NCBI GenBank assembly: GCA_017445755.1
Contig: JAFSSE010000041.1
Coordinates: 144,768 to 208,767, forward strand
Length of the DNA stretch: 64,000 nucleotides
Reading direction: 5' to 3'
Origin: Bacteroidales bacterium
Lineage (GTDB): Bacteria; Bacteroidota; Bacteroidia; Bacteroidales; UBA932
The notes beneath the pieces are model-generated. The model did not search any database, was not told where the DNA came from, and saw only the letters and a list, made by a program, of their open reading frames with translations. The translations under genes were made by a program, and so were the position numbers. Below are positions 7,879-17,500 of the stretch, piece after piece; the stretch's first letter is position 1; each line of letters starts with the position of its first letter.

Positions 7879-8961
7879 CTACCGGTACTTCTCAAACTCC
7901 GGCATGGCGATGCGGGAGGTGATTTCCTTGATGGAGCGGGCGTCGCGGGGGCAGATAAGGAGGACGTCGTTGGTGTCAACGACGAGATAGTCACGGAGCC
8001 CGCTGAGGGCGATGAGTTTTCCTTCCCTGGACGTTGCTACGATAGTCCCCCGGGTGTTCTCAAGGAGGGCCTTGCCGGCATAGGCCAGGTTGCCGTCCTC
8101 ATCCTTCCCGCCGAAGGCGAAGAAACGGTCCCAGTCGCCGATATCACTCCAGCCGAACCGGGCGGGGTAGAGCCAGGCGATGTCCGTCTTTTCGAGGACT
8201 CCGTAGTCGAGGGAGAGCTTCGGGCAGTCGGCATAGGCCTTCTCGATGAAGGCGGCTTCGTCCGGGGTGCCGATGTGCTCCTCCCAGCCCGCAAAGAGGC
8301 GGGTCACTTCAGGAACATGCTTCTCCAGCTCGCGCCGGACAGTCTTTGCGGACCAGATGTAAATACCTGAGTTCCAATAGAATTCTCCGCTTCGGAGGAA
8401 GACTTTTGCAAGCTCCTCGCTCGGCTTTTCGGTAAAGGTCTTGACCTTTATCGGCCTGGTCTCGTCGAGGTGGCGTCCGCCGGTCACCTGGATGTAACCG
8501 AAATCCGCCGAAGGGGATTCCGGGACGATCCCGATGGTCATGAGGACATCTTCCCGGGCGGCATGGTCCATGGCCGCGAGGACGACTTCGCGGAATTTCT
8601 CCTGCTCGGAAATGACATGGTCGGAAGGGGTCGCGACGATGACGGCGTCGGGGTTCCGTTTGAGAATCGTATAGACCGCATAGGTCATACAGGGGGCCGT
8701 CTGGCGGCTGTAGGGTTCCAAAAGAAGGTTTTCCTTCGGGAGCTCTGGGAGAATCGCTTCGGCGCCCTCCTTGTACCTTTCGAGGGTTACGACGAGGATG
8801 TTTTCCTTCGGGACAACGGCCGCGAAGCGGTCATAGGTCGTTCTGAGGAGCGGCGGTCCTCCGAGAGCGAGGAACTCCTTGGGCATATTTTCCCGGGACA
8901 CGGGCCAGAACTGGGAGCTCGAGCCGCCGGCCATAATGACACAATAGTGATTGTTATTCAT
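7879..8961 (-). CDS. manC: Mannose-1-phosphate guanylyltransferase (GDP-mannose synthesis)
   Basis: A 360-residue nucleotidyltransferase that makes GDP-mannose from GTP and mannose-1-phosphate. Family features are the N-terminal sugar-nucleotide signature, EPYSRQTAPC (substrate region), ATPSDHVI near 110, FTEKPS, and FYWNSGIYIWSA, followed by SLDYGVLEK and GWSDIGDW. It has the short form without a fused isomerase domain; the isomerase (manA) lies separately at 39313-40332. Odd point: the usual GGxGxRFWPxSR reads GGSSSQFWPVSR, with Gln17 (CAG) in place of the catalytic Arg. It overlaps yraN by 4 bp (ATGA) and is last in the smpB-cdaA-mutS2-yraN-manC run. Confidence 0.88.
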   Translation of the reverse strand: MNNNHYCVIMAGGSSSQFWPVSRENMPKEFLALGGPPLLRTTYDRFAAVVPKENILVVTLERYKEGAEAILPELPKENLLLEPYSRQTAPCMTYAVYTILKRNPDAVIVATPSDHVISEQEKFREVVLAAMDHAAREDVLMTIGIVPESPSADFGYIQVTGGRHLDETRPIKVKTFTEKPSEELAKVFLRSGEFYWNSGIYIWSAKTVRRELEKHVPEVTRLFAGWEEHIGTPDEAAFIEKAYADCPKLSLDYGVLEKTDIAWLYPARFGWSDIGDWDRFFAFGGKDEDGNLAYAGKALLENTRGTIVATSREGKLIALSGLRDYLVVDTNDVLLICPRDARSIKEITSRIAMPEFEKYR

Positions 8962-9347
8962 AGCGTATGTTTAAAATATGTGGGTATCCATGCCTGCGGG
9001 AAATACTTCACCTCGGTCTTTTCACCGTCGAAAACCACGGCAACGACGTCGAAGAATATTTCCCTGTTTCCGCCGAGCTTGGCTTCGTGGAGATACTTAA
9101 GGGCGGCAGTGGTTATGTTCCTCTGCTTGGGGGCCCTGACGTTCTCCTCCGGAGCGGCCTCGACTGGTGCCGTCCGGCTCTTTACCTCTACAAAATGTAC
9201 ACCAGAACCGTCGAGTGTTATGAGGTCAATTTCACAGTGGCCACCCCTCCAGTTCCGCTGGAGGACAGTGTGACCCTGGCGCTGGAGATAATCCGCGGCA
9301 ACCTGCTCTCCAAGGGCGCCCAGCGCCTTTTTTCCCTTTGTTATCAT
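8958..9347 (-). CDS. yraN: YraN/UPF0102 family PD-(D/E)XK nuclease-like protein
   Basis: A 129-residue cytoplasmic protein with the UPF0102 layout: KALGALGEQVAADYL at residues 6-20, QRNWRGGHCEIDLIT near 30-44, and VHFVEVKSR near 50-58. The Glu, Asp and E-x-K residues match a PD-(D/E)XK nuclease-like core. Family members resemble Holliday-junction resolvases, but their cellular role is unsettled. It overlaps mutS2 upstream and manC downstream by ATGA motifs, indicating translational coupling. Confidence 0.88.
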   Translation of the reverse strand: MITKGKKALGALGEQVAADYLQRQGHTVLQRNWRGGHCEIDLITLDGSGVHFVEVKSRTAPVEAAPEENVRAPKQRNITTAALKYLHEAKLGGNREIFFDVVAVVFDGEKTEVKYFPQAWIPTYFKHTL

Positions 9348-11869
9348 CGGAAAGAAATTACCGTTACACCGCTGCCTCCGAGCTGGATCCGCTCGTCTGA
9401 GACCCCGGTAACCCCGCGGACGGTCCGGGCGTATTTCTGGATTTCCTCGCGGAGGGCGCCCGTGCCCTTACCGTGGAGGATGCGGACCGACGGGACATCC
9501 AGCACAATGGCGTCGTCAAGGTACCGCATGACAATTTCAAGGGCTTCCGAAACCCTCAGCCCCCGGACATCGATTTCCGTCTTGAAATCGAGCTTCCTTT
9601 CGGAAAGGGAGGAGTCGTATTTCTGCCTCGGCTTTTCGGACGAGCGGACGGCGGAGCGGTATTCATTGGAAGTCACCCGCTCGACCCTTTCGGTGGGGAG
9701 TTTGGTCGTTATGTCCCCGACAATTACCGAGACGCTCTTGGAAGAGACCTTGCTGACCTCACCGACCATTCCGTTATCCTTTATCCGGACTTTCTCCCCG
9801 ACCTTGAGCGGGGCTGAGCGGAACACGGCGAGCCGTTCGGCCTCCCGCTCCTCTTCCTCGAGCTTTTCCTGAGCGGAAGCGCCGGCGCGGCGGGCCCTGC
9901 GGACCTTTTCGCGCTCCTTTCGCTCTTCGAGCTGTTTCATTTTTTTGTCGAGATAGGCCTCCCGGTTCTTCCGGTCGGTCTCCTTCTTTTCGAGGAAAGC
10001 GCTCATGAAGCCCTGAAGTTCTTTCCGGGCATCCTGGGTGGCCTCTTTTTCGGCCTGAGTCTCCCGAATTGTGCGGATTGTGTTCTCGACCTGGCGGTTG
10101 GCGCTCCGGATGATTTCCTCGGCCTCCTGCCGCGCTTCGGCGAGGATATTCTCGCGAAGCTGCTTTATATCAGAGAGTTCCTTATGGTATTTTTCGGTAA
10201 CGGCTTCGAGGGTCTTGTCGGTTGCACGGATTTTCTGGAGCTTCTCGTCCAGGGCGCGGCGGTTCCGCTCGATTTTCCTCAGGTTCCTCTCGATTCCGAC
10301 ATATTCCTCGCCGGCCCTCTGTTCGGCGTCATGGACAATCTGCTCCGGAAGGCCCATCTTCCTTGCGAGTTCGAAGGCAAAAGAGTTCCCCGGCAGCCCG
10401 ATTTCCAGGTTGAACAGGGGAGCGATGCCCTTCTGGTCGAACTGCATGGCGCCGTTCACGACCCCCGTTTCAGCTCCGGCGGCGTAGAGCTTGAGGTTGG
10501 TATAGTGGGTCGTAATTACTCCCCATGCCCCCCTGCGGTCCAGCTCGGAGAGGATCGCCTCGGCAATCGCCCCGCCCGCGGCCGGCTCGGTTCCGGAGCC
10601 GAACTCGTCGATAAGGACGAGGGTCTTCGCGTCGGCCTCGGCGAGGACGGATTTCATGTCCGCGAGGAAGGAGCTGTAGGTCGAGAGGTCATTGTCGATG
10701 GACTGATCATCCCCGATAGAGACCATAATCCTGTCGAAGACAGGCAGTTCCGAGGTCTCCGAAGTCGGTATGCTCATGCCCCACTGGAACATGTACTGGA
10801 GGAGTCCCGCAGTCTTGAGGCAGACGGATTTTCCGCCCGCGTTCGGCCCCGAAATCAGGAGAATCCGTTTCGCCGGGGTCAGGGTTATGGTGAGGGGGAC
10901 TATCTCCTTCTGCTCCTTCCGGAGGGCCTTTTCGAGGATGGGGTGACGGGCCTTCCGGAGCTGCATGGACCCGTCCTCCGAGAGGATGGGCATCCCCGCC
11001 CTCATCTCGAGAGCCAGCCGCGCCTTTGCGAGGAGGAAGTCAATCTCTCCGGTAAAAGCCGCTGCGTCAAGTAGTTCCGGGACATATGGGCGGACGAAGT
11101 CCGAGAATACATGGAGTATCCTTGAAATCTCCCTGGTTTCGGCAAAGCGGAGTTCGCTTATTTCATTTCCGAGTTCGACAATCTCGGCCGGTTCTATGAA
11201 GGTGGTCTTCCCGGAGGCGGATTCGTCATGGATAAAACCGGGGAGGAGGCGTTTTTTAGCGCTCGAAACCGGAAGCAGCATCTTCCCGTCCCGGACAACT
11301 ACGCCGGCGTCCGCTTCCGCGAGCCCGTCCTGCTGCGCCTTCTTAAGGAGGATTCCCATTCGCTTAGATATGGATGCCTCCTTTGTGCGGATGTCTTTCC
11401 GGATGGAGTAGAGTTCCTCTGAAGCCGTATCCTTAACCTCGCCATGGCGGTCGAGGATAAGGTCAATCCGCCTCTGGACCTCCGGGAAGGTCATAAGCGA
11501 TGAGGCGGCCTTCTTGAGCCGGGGGTAAACCCCGTCCTTTGAGTTTTCGAAGAAGCGGGAGATTTTCCGCACTGTATCGATAAGGGTCCTCAGTTTCCCG
11601 AGGGAAAGGAGGTCAATCGAGCCCTTTTCCCCAAGGGGTTCGAGGAAGCCGATACAGTCGATATAGCCGCTTGTCGGGAACTGGTCCTCGAACATGAGGA
11701 TGAGCCGCATCTCGTCGGTCAGGGCGAGGCGTTCCATGATTTCCTTTCCGGAGGTTGAAAATTCCTCTTCAGCGACCCTCGCGGCGGCATAATCCGTCGA
11801 GCAGCGGTCCCCGACCGCCTTCCGGATCCTCGAGAATCCAAGTTTTTCTTCCAGCCGTGAGTCGATCAT
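9344..11869 (-). CDS. mutS2: Endonuclease MutS2 (Smr-domain ATPase)
   Basis: 841 residues, normal for MutS2. The MutS-like core and clamp helices occupy about 1-310. The ATPase has Walker A GPNAGGKS near 335, STYSSFLADMKSVL, Walker B TLVLIDEFGSGTEP near 415 and the H-loop ITTHYTNLK. A long charged coiled coil (about 510-640) is followed by a KOW-like beta region (LKVGEKVRIKDNGMVGEV) and a C-terminal Smr nuclease domain (about 765-841) with LDFKTEIDVRGLRVSEAL and ILHGKGTGALREEI. MutS2 acts on branched DNA and, in some bacteria, on collided ribosomes; the latter would be interesting beside smpB. It follows the cdaA stop by 1 nt. Confidence 0.95.
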   Translation of the reverse strand: MIDSRLEEKLGFSRIRKAVGDRCSTDYAAARVAEEEFSTSGKEIMERLALTDEMRLILMFEDQFPTSGYIDCIGFLEPLGEKGSIDLLSLGKLRTLIDTVRKISRFFENSKDGVYPRLKKAASSLMTFPEVQRRIDLILDRHGEVKDTASEELYSIRKDIRTKEASISKRMGILLKKAQQDGLAEADAGVVVRDGKMLLPVSSAKKRLLPGFIHDESASGKTTFIEPAEIVELGNEISELRFAETREISRILHVFSDFVRPYVPELLDAAAFTGEIDFLLAKARLALEMRAGMPILSEDGSMQLRKARHPILEKALRKEQKEIVPLTITLTPAKRILLISGPNAGGKSVCLKTAGLLQYMFQWGMSIPTSETSELPVFDRIMVSIGDDQSIDNDLSTYSSFLADMKSVLAEADAKTLVLIDEFGSGTEPAAGGAIAEAILSELDRRGAWGVITTHYTNLKLYAAGAETGVVNGAMQFDQKGIAPLFNLEIGLPGNSFAFELARKMGLPEQIVHDAEQRAGEEYVGIERNLRKIERNRRALDEKLQKIRATDKTLEAVTEKYHKELSDIKQLRENILAEARQEAEEIIRSANRQVENTIRTIRETQAEKEATQDARKELQGFMSAFLEKKETDRKNREAYLDKKMKQLEERKEREKVRRARRAGASAQEKLEEEEREAERLAVFRSAPLKVGEKVRIKDNGMVGEVSKVSSKSVSVIVGDITTKLPTERVERVTSNEYRSAVRSSEKPRQKYDSSLSERKLDFKTEIDVRGLRVSEALEIVMRYLDDAIVLDVPSVRILHGKGTGALREEIQKYARTVRGVTGVSDERIQLGGSGVTVISFR

Positions 11870-11870
11870 A

Positions 11871-12680
11871 CTAGGAAAGGGAAGCTCCGAGTTTCAGTTT
11901 AAGGGCATTGATACTCTCAATCTTCGTGGCGACACCTCCGCTTACGAAGGTTATTCCGCCGGTCTCTTCGGAGACCACGATTACGTCGGCGTCGGTTTCC
12001 TCCGAGAGTCCGATGGCCGCCTTGTGGCGCATGCCCATCCATGCCGGGAGGTCCGTCCTCTGGGTTATCGGGAGGGTGCATCGGGCCGCGATGATGCGGT
12101 TCCCGCCGAGAATCACGGCCCCGTCATGGAGCGGAGAATTCTTGAAGAAGAGATTGAGTATGAGTCGGGTGCTGATTTCCGCATCAACGCGGTCCCCGGT
12201 CGAGACAATATAGTCAAGGGAGTCCTTGCGGTGGATAACGATGAGGGCGCCGGTCCGCTGCTCTGACATGGTCCTGCAGGCATCCGCGAGCTCGGCGACG
12301 GCCTCCGTGCCAATCGCATCCTCCCTCGTTCCTAATATCCTTGCGAAGAGGGCGCCGGTTTTCTTCGTGATACCCGAGCGGGCGCCGATCCGGTAGAGGA
12401 AGCGCCTGATTTCGGGCTGGAAAATGATCAGGATGGCGATTACACCGACGTCGAGGAGGGTGTTCATGATAACCGTCGTCATCTTCATCCCGAGGGCCGA
12501 GACAATCGCCTGGACGAGCAGGAGAAAGACCAGCACGAGGAAGATATTCATCGCGGAGGAATCCCGTATCAGCCGGATTATGAAGTAGATAATCAGGGCG
12601 ACCATAATGATGTCGAGGATATCCACCAGCGTCAGCTGGAGGATCCCGAACAGAGTCACCAGAATGCTTATTCCTGCCAT
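11871..12680 (-). CDS. cdaA: Diadenylate cyclase (c-di-AMP synthase, CdaA type)
   Basis: A 269-residue inner-membrane enzyme that makes c-di-AMP from ATP. Three N-terminal membrane segments (about 5-20, 22-40 and 45-65) precede the DisA_N catalytic domain (about 85-265). Catalytic DGA lies at residues 186-188 (SPLHDGAVIL). The second motif reads MRHKAA at 217-222, where classical enzymes have RHRxA, so Lys replaces the second Arg; I believe this is tolerated in Bacteroidetes. No CdaR partner gene is adjacent. It starts 3 nt after the smpB stop. Confidence 0.93.
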   Translation of the reverse strand: MAGISILVTLFGILQLTLVDILDIIMVALIIYFIIRLIRDSSAMNIFLVLVFLLLVQAIVSALGMKMTTVIMNTLLDVGVIAILIIFQPEIRRFLYRIGARSGITKKTGALFARILGTREDAIGTEAVAELADACRTMSEQRTGALIVIHRKDSLDYIVSTGDRVDAEISTRLILNLFFKNSPLHDGAVILGGNRIIAARCTLPITQRTDLPAWMGMRHKAAIGLSEETDADVIVVSEETGGITFVSGGVATKIESINALKLKLGASLS

Positions 12681-12683
12681 ATC

Positions 12684-13139
12684 CTAATATCCGTCACGTT
12701 CCATTTCCCGCCTCGTGTCCCTTTCCTTGATGCTTTCCCTCTTGTCGTATTCCCGCTTGCCTTTTGCGAGGGCTATGACCAGCTTTGCATAGCCGTTTTC
12801 GGCGATAAACAGCTTCACGGCGACGATTGTCGTGCCCTTGTTCTTTTCCTCGGCCCTGAGGTGGCGGAGCTCCCGGCGGTTTAAGAGGAGCTTCCGGTCC
12901 CGGAGGGGTTCATGCTGCCCCCAGGAACCCCAGGCGTAGAGGGCGACGTTCATCCCCCTGACATAGAGTTCGTTCCCGGAAAAGAAGCAGTAGGCGTCCT
13001 GGAGGGAACATTTTCCCGCACGGATGGATTTTATTTCCGTCCCGACGAGCCGGATTCCCGCAGTGTACGTCTCCAGGAAGGTGTAGTCGAAAGACGCCCT
13101 CCTGTTCGAAATCTGGACCGTATGCTTTTTCTTTTCCAT
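12684..13139 (-). CDS. smpB: SsrA-binding protein SmpB (trans-translation)
   Basis: 151 residues from ATG 13139. The protein has the SmpB OB-fold core: [40 protein letters not shown], then [12 protein letters not shown] and [28 protein letters not shown], the conserved C-terminal tail that enters the empty A site with tmRNA. A longer frame from 13175 adds 12 residues, but a TATCTTTGC -7 box sits at 13150-13158 inside that extension. Transcripts from it could not carry the longer start, which decides the start at 13139. The message would be nearly leaderless. smpB heads the minus-strand operon; no ssrA gene was found in the window. Confidence 0.95.
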   Translation of the reverse strand: MEKKKHTVQISNRRASFDYTFLETYTAGIRLVGTEIKSIRAGKCSLQDAYCFFSGNELYVRGMNVALYAWGSWGQHEPLRDRKLLLNRRELRHLRAEEKNKGTTIVAVKLFIAENGYAKLVIALAKGKREYDKRESIKERDTRREMERDGY

Positions 13140-13149
13140 GAGCCGTTCT

Positions 13150-13158
13150 GCAAAGATA
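13150..13158 (-). promoter_or_regulatory. -7 promoter box for smpB operon
   Basis: Read on the minus strand this is TATCTTTGC, a perfect TAnnTTTG box, ending 10 nt before the smpB ATG. A TTTG lies only 14 nt upstream of it, which is short for a -33 element. Confidence 0.7.
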
Positions 13159-13169
13159 CGACAAATCCC

Positions 13170-13200
13170 TTGCAAATGGAAAAAAAATACGTACCTTTGT
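13170..13200 (+). promoter_or_regulatory. metK promoter (-33 TTG, -7 TACCTTTGT)
   Basis: TTG at 13170-13172 and TACCTTTGT at 13192-13200 are separated by 19 bp, the expected Bacteroidetes spacing. The leader to ATG 13257 would be about 50 nt. The divergent smpB -7 box lies only 11 bp to the left, so the two promoters are packed back to back. Confidence 0.75.
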
Positions 13201-13256
13201 GTCCCTTAGACGTGGACAGATTTGACTGCTTGCAACCACGCGAAAAAATGCTAAAA

Positions 13257-14519
13257 ATGAAAAAAACTTATCTCTTTACGTCCGAATCGGTGTCCGAGGG
13301 GCACCCGGACAAAGTGGCGGATCAGATTTCAGACGCCATCCTCGACGAATTTCTCCGTAAAGACCCGGAATCCCGCGTGGCCTGCGAAACCCTCTGTTCG
13401 ACAGGGATGGTCGTAGTTGTCGGCGAGGTGACCTCCGAGGCGTATGTTGACGTCCAGGGCATCGCCCGCCGCGTAATCCGTGAAATCGGCTATGACAAAG
13501 CCGATTACATGTTCGAGGCCGCCTCCTGCGGCATCCTTTCCGCCCTCCATGAACAGAGTCCCGACATCGGCCGCGGCGTAACCCGCGAGACCCCCCTCGA
13601 CCAGGGGGCGGGGGACCAGGGCATGATGTTCGGCTATGCCTGCCGTGACACGGAGGATTATATGCCCCTGCCGCTCTATCTGAGCCACCTGACGCTGCGC
13701 CTTCTGGCTGCGATCCGCCGTGACGAGAACTCCCCCATGCCCTATCTCCGCCCGGACGCAAAGGCCCAATTTACAGTTGAATACGACGCGGAAACGAACC
13801 GTCCCCTGAGGGTCCATACGATCGTCCTTTCGACCCAGCACGACGAGTTCGATACCGATGAGGCGATGCACTCCAGGATAGAGGCGGATGTCAGGAACAT
13901 CCTTCTCCCGAAGGTCCGCGCCCTCCTCCCTCCGGAGACCGCCGTCCTCCTCGGCGACGATGTGATTCTCCATGTCAACCCTACCGGAAAATTCGTGATC
14001 GGAGGCCCTGCCGGGGATACCGGGCTCACGGGCCGGAAAATTATCGTCGATACCTACGGTGGCAAGGGAGCCCATGGCGGCGGCGCATTTTCCGGGAAGG
14101 ACCCATCGAAAGTTGACCGCAGCGCGGCCTATGCCGCAAGGTGGGTCGCGAAGAACATGGTCGCCGCCGGCGTCGCCGACGAGATGCTGGTCCAGATTTC
14201 ATACGCAATCGGCATCTCCCGCCCGGTCAGCATCTATGTAAACTCATACGGCACCGCCCGTCCCGGAATTAGCGACAGCGAAATTGCGGAAAAGATGGGG
14301 GAACTCTTCGACCTCCGGCCCGCGGCCATTATCCGGAAATTCGGGCTGAAAAATCCGATTTACGAGCCGACCGCCGCCTATGGCCATGTCGGACGGAAAC
14401 CCTACACCGCCCCGGTGGAAGTTGAAAGAAACGGGAAGAAGGAAACAGTCCCGGTCCGCTTCTTCGCATGGGAGGACCTCGACGCGGTTGAAACGATCCG
14501 CACGGCGTTCAAACTATAG
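13257..14519 (+). CDS. metK: S-adenosylmethionine synthase
   Basis: 420 residues; converts ATP and methionine to SAM. Motifs: [25 protein letters not shown] (residues 6-30, ATP/Mg site), [16 protein letters not shown], the [10 protein letters not shown] hexapeptide region near 120, the [22 protein letters not shown] motif, and AYGHVGR near the C-terminus. I place the start at MKKTYLF (13257). An in-frame ATG at 13248 (MLKMKK) is also possible, whereas the frame extending to 12912 overlaps smpB and the promoter and is rejected. Single-gene unit with its own promoter. Confidence 0.96.
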   Translation: MKKTYLFTSESVSEGHPDKVADQISDAILDEFLRKDPESRVACETLCSTGMVVVVGEVTSEAYVDVQGIARRVIREIGYDKADYMFEAASCGILSALHEQSPDIGRGVTRETPLDQGAGDQGMMFGYACRDTEDYMPLPLYLSHLTLRLLAAIRRDENSPMPYLRPDAKAQFTVEYDAETNRPLRVHTIVLSTQHDEFDTDEAMHSRIEADVRNILLPKVRALLPPETAVLLGDDVILHVNPTGKFVIGGPAGDTGLTGRKIIVDTYGGKGAHGGGAFSGKDPSKVDRSAAYAARWVAKNMVAAGVADEMLVQISYAIGISRPVSIYVNSYGTARPGISDSEIAEKMGELFDLRPAAIIRKFGLKNPIYEPTAAYGHVGRKPYTAPVEVERNGKKETVPVRFFAWEDLDAVETIRTAFKL

Positions 14520-14552
14520 TAAAAAAAATTTCGAAAAGTCAGAGATTTATAG

Positions 14553-14561
14553 TAACTTCGC
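14553..14561 (+). promoter_or_regulatory. Possible weak -7 box upstream of the Oar-like receptor
   Basis: TAACTTCGC differs from TAnnTTTG at one position and lies 38 nt upstream of the ATG at 14600. A TTTCG at 14529 sits about 20 bp upstream. This could be a weak or regulated promoter; read-through from metK is the alternative. Confidence 0.3.
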
Positions 14562-14599
14562 CTCGGAAAAGAATTATCATTCTTAACTAATCAATATTT

Positions 14600-17500
14600 A
14601 TGATCAAAACATTCAAACGTTTGGCACTCGCAATCATTACATTGTTTGCGGGTATTGTATCCTATGCCCAGGTGACTACGTCCGCCATTAACGGCCGTGT
14701 CGTCGACGCACAGGGCGCTCCTCTCGAAGGCGTGGCGGTCATCGCAAGCCACCTTCCTTCGGGTACCGTCTACGGCGCCATCACCAATTCCGATGGCCGT
14801 TATACCATCCAGGGTATGCGTAGCGGCGGCCCCTACAAGGTTGAAGTTTCCTGCCTCGGCTATCAGAGTGTCGAGTACACGGACATCACCCTGAAGCTCG
14901 CAGAAAGCTATGGCCTCAACGCCCAGCTGAGCGACGCCAGCGAATTCCTCTCCGAAGCGAAGGTAATCGCCGCCCCGACCTCGAAGTTCGCCCTCGAGGA
15001 GAAGACCGGTGCGACGACCAACATCTCCAACGCGGACATTCTCACCCTTCCTTCGACGAGCCGCAGCATTACGGATATCGCTAAACTTTCCCCTTACGGC
15101 GGAAATGGAATGAACATCGCAGGTGGTGACGGCCGTAGCGCCAACTTCACCGTTGACGGTGCAAACTTCAACAACAACTTCGGTCTTTCTTCGACCCTCC
15201 CTGGCGGCGGTATGCCGATCTCCATGGACGCTATCGAGGAAGTTCAGATCGTGGTTTCCCCGTTTGATGTCCGCCAGTCCAACTTCATCGGCGGCGGTGT
15301 CAACGCCATCACCAAGTCCGGTACCAACACCGTGAAGGGAACCGCCTATGTTTATCACCAGAACGGCAAGCTCCGCGGAACCTATGTCGATGGTGACGAG
15401 GTTACCCAGGACCGCGATGAGAAGGAAACTGTTTACGGTGCGACCGTCGGCTTCCCGATCCTGAAGAACAAACTCTTCTTCTTCGGAAGCTTCGAGTACA
15501 CCTCGAACCCTACCATGCCTAACTACTGGCGTCCCTCCACGAACGGTGTGGCCGACAAGGATGCATACATCTCCCGTACGACCGTTGCCGACATGCAGAG
15601 AGTCTCCGACTTCCTGAAGAACACCTATGGCTACGACACGGGCGGCTGGTCCAACTACGGAAAGACCGAGAGCAACCTCAAGCTCCTCGCCCGTATCGAC
15701 TGGAACATCAGCCAGAAGCACCACCTCGCCTTCCGTTACAACTTTACGACGAACTCCTACTGGGTTGGAACGAACGGCTCTTCCGCCGACTTCAACGACC
15801 CGACCGGAATCAAGGGTACCCGTATGAGCTACAACCGTCTCTCCCAGTACTCGATGGCCTTCGTCAATTCGATGTACTCGATGGAGAACAACGTCCACTC
15901 CTTCTCGTTCGACCTCAACAGCCGCCTCGGAGACAACCTCTCCAACCAGCTCCTCGTTACCTGGTCCAACATTGAGGATGTCCGTGGTTCCGACTCCGAC
16001 AAGTTCCCCTTCATCGACATCCTGAACGGTTACACCGGTTCCATCGCCGGCGGAGACCTCAAGCAGACCCTCGAGCCGTACATGGCTGCCGGTTATGAGC
16101 TCTTCACCTGGTACAACGGTGTCCACAACCGCGTTCTCAACGCCAAGGACGATATCACCTACTACGCAGGCGCCCACAAGCTTACCGCAGGTGCCAGCTT
16201 CGAGTATCAGTTCGCTGACAACGCTTACATGAGGGAAGGTACCGGATACTACCGCTTCCGCAGCGTTGACGACCTCCTGAACGGTGCAGCTCCTGAAACC
16301 GTCGCCCTTACCTATGGTTACGGCGGCAACGAGACTCCTTCCGCACGTATCCGCTTCACTCAGGTCGGTCTCTATGGCCAGGATGAGTGGGATGTCAACG
16401 ACAAACTGAAAGTGACTGCCGGTGTTCGTTTCGACACGATTCTCTACAACAACGCCGACCTGATGACGAATAACGCCATCTATGCGGTTGACTTCGGCGG
16501 AAAGAAGCTCGATACCGGCAAGTGGCCTGCGACCAATGTCCAGGTTTCCCCCCGTATCGGTTTTACCTATGACATCTTCGGTGACAAGTCGCTGAAGGTC
16601 CGCGGCGGTACCGGTCTCTTCGCCGGCCGTCTCCCGCTCGTTTACATGACGAACATGCCTTCGAACGCCGCCATGTTCCAGCATCTGTCCGTTATGACGA
16701 CCCAGTACAACACCGACGGAACCATTGCCGCCCGCAACCCGAACCTCGACGCCTTTGCGGCGAGCGCCAACGGTGGCAAGTTCCCGACCGCTACTGCTGA
16801 CATCCTCGCGAAGCTCAACAAGCTCGATCCGGCCAACAACCCGACCGACATCACTCCTAAGGACGGCGCCCTCCAGTCGACCGTCAACGGTGTGGACCCG
16901 AACTTCAAGATGCCTCAGGTATGGAAGACTTCCCTCGCCCTCGACATGCGTCTCCCTACCTCCTTCCCGTTCAGCATGACCGCCGAAGGAACCTTCAACA
17001 AGACCATCAACGGTACTCTTATCGCCAACTGGAACAATACGGACAACACTACCTGGCCGACCTGGTCCGGTCCTGACAACCGTCACGTATATGGCACCTA
17101 CAGCAACTACACCAAGTATCCTTGCTATGTGCTGACCAATACCAACAAGGGTTACGGTTGGATCTTCGTCCTCTCCGCCAGCGCAGAGCCGGTCAAGAAC
17201 CTCAAGATCAACGCATCCTATACCCATACCGAGCAGTATGAGGTTACCGGTATGCCTGGTAACAACGCCGAGTCCGTGTTCACCGGTCTCCCGACCGTCG
17301 ACGGCCCGAACTTCGCCGTTCTCCACGGTTCCCAGTATGTCCGTCCTGACCGCCTCATGGCCTCCGTTTCCTATCGTCTCCCGATCGGAACCACGCTCAG
17401 CGTCTTCTATCAGGGCTACACTCCTACCGGAAACAGCTACCTCTATTCCAACGATGTCAATGGCGACGGTGTAAAGCAGGATCTTATCTATATCCCTGCC

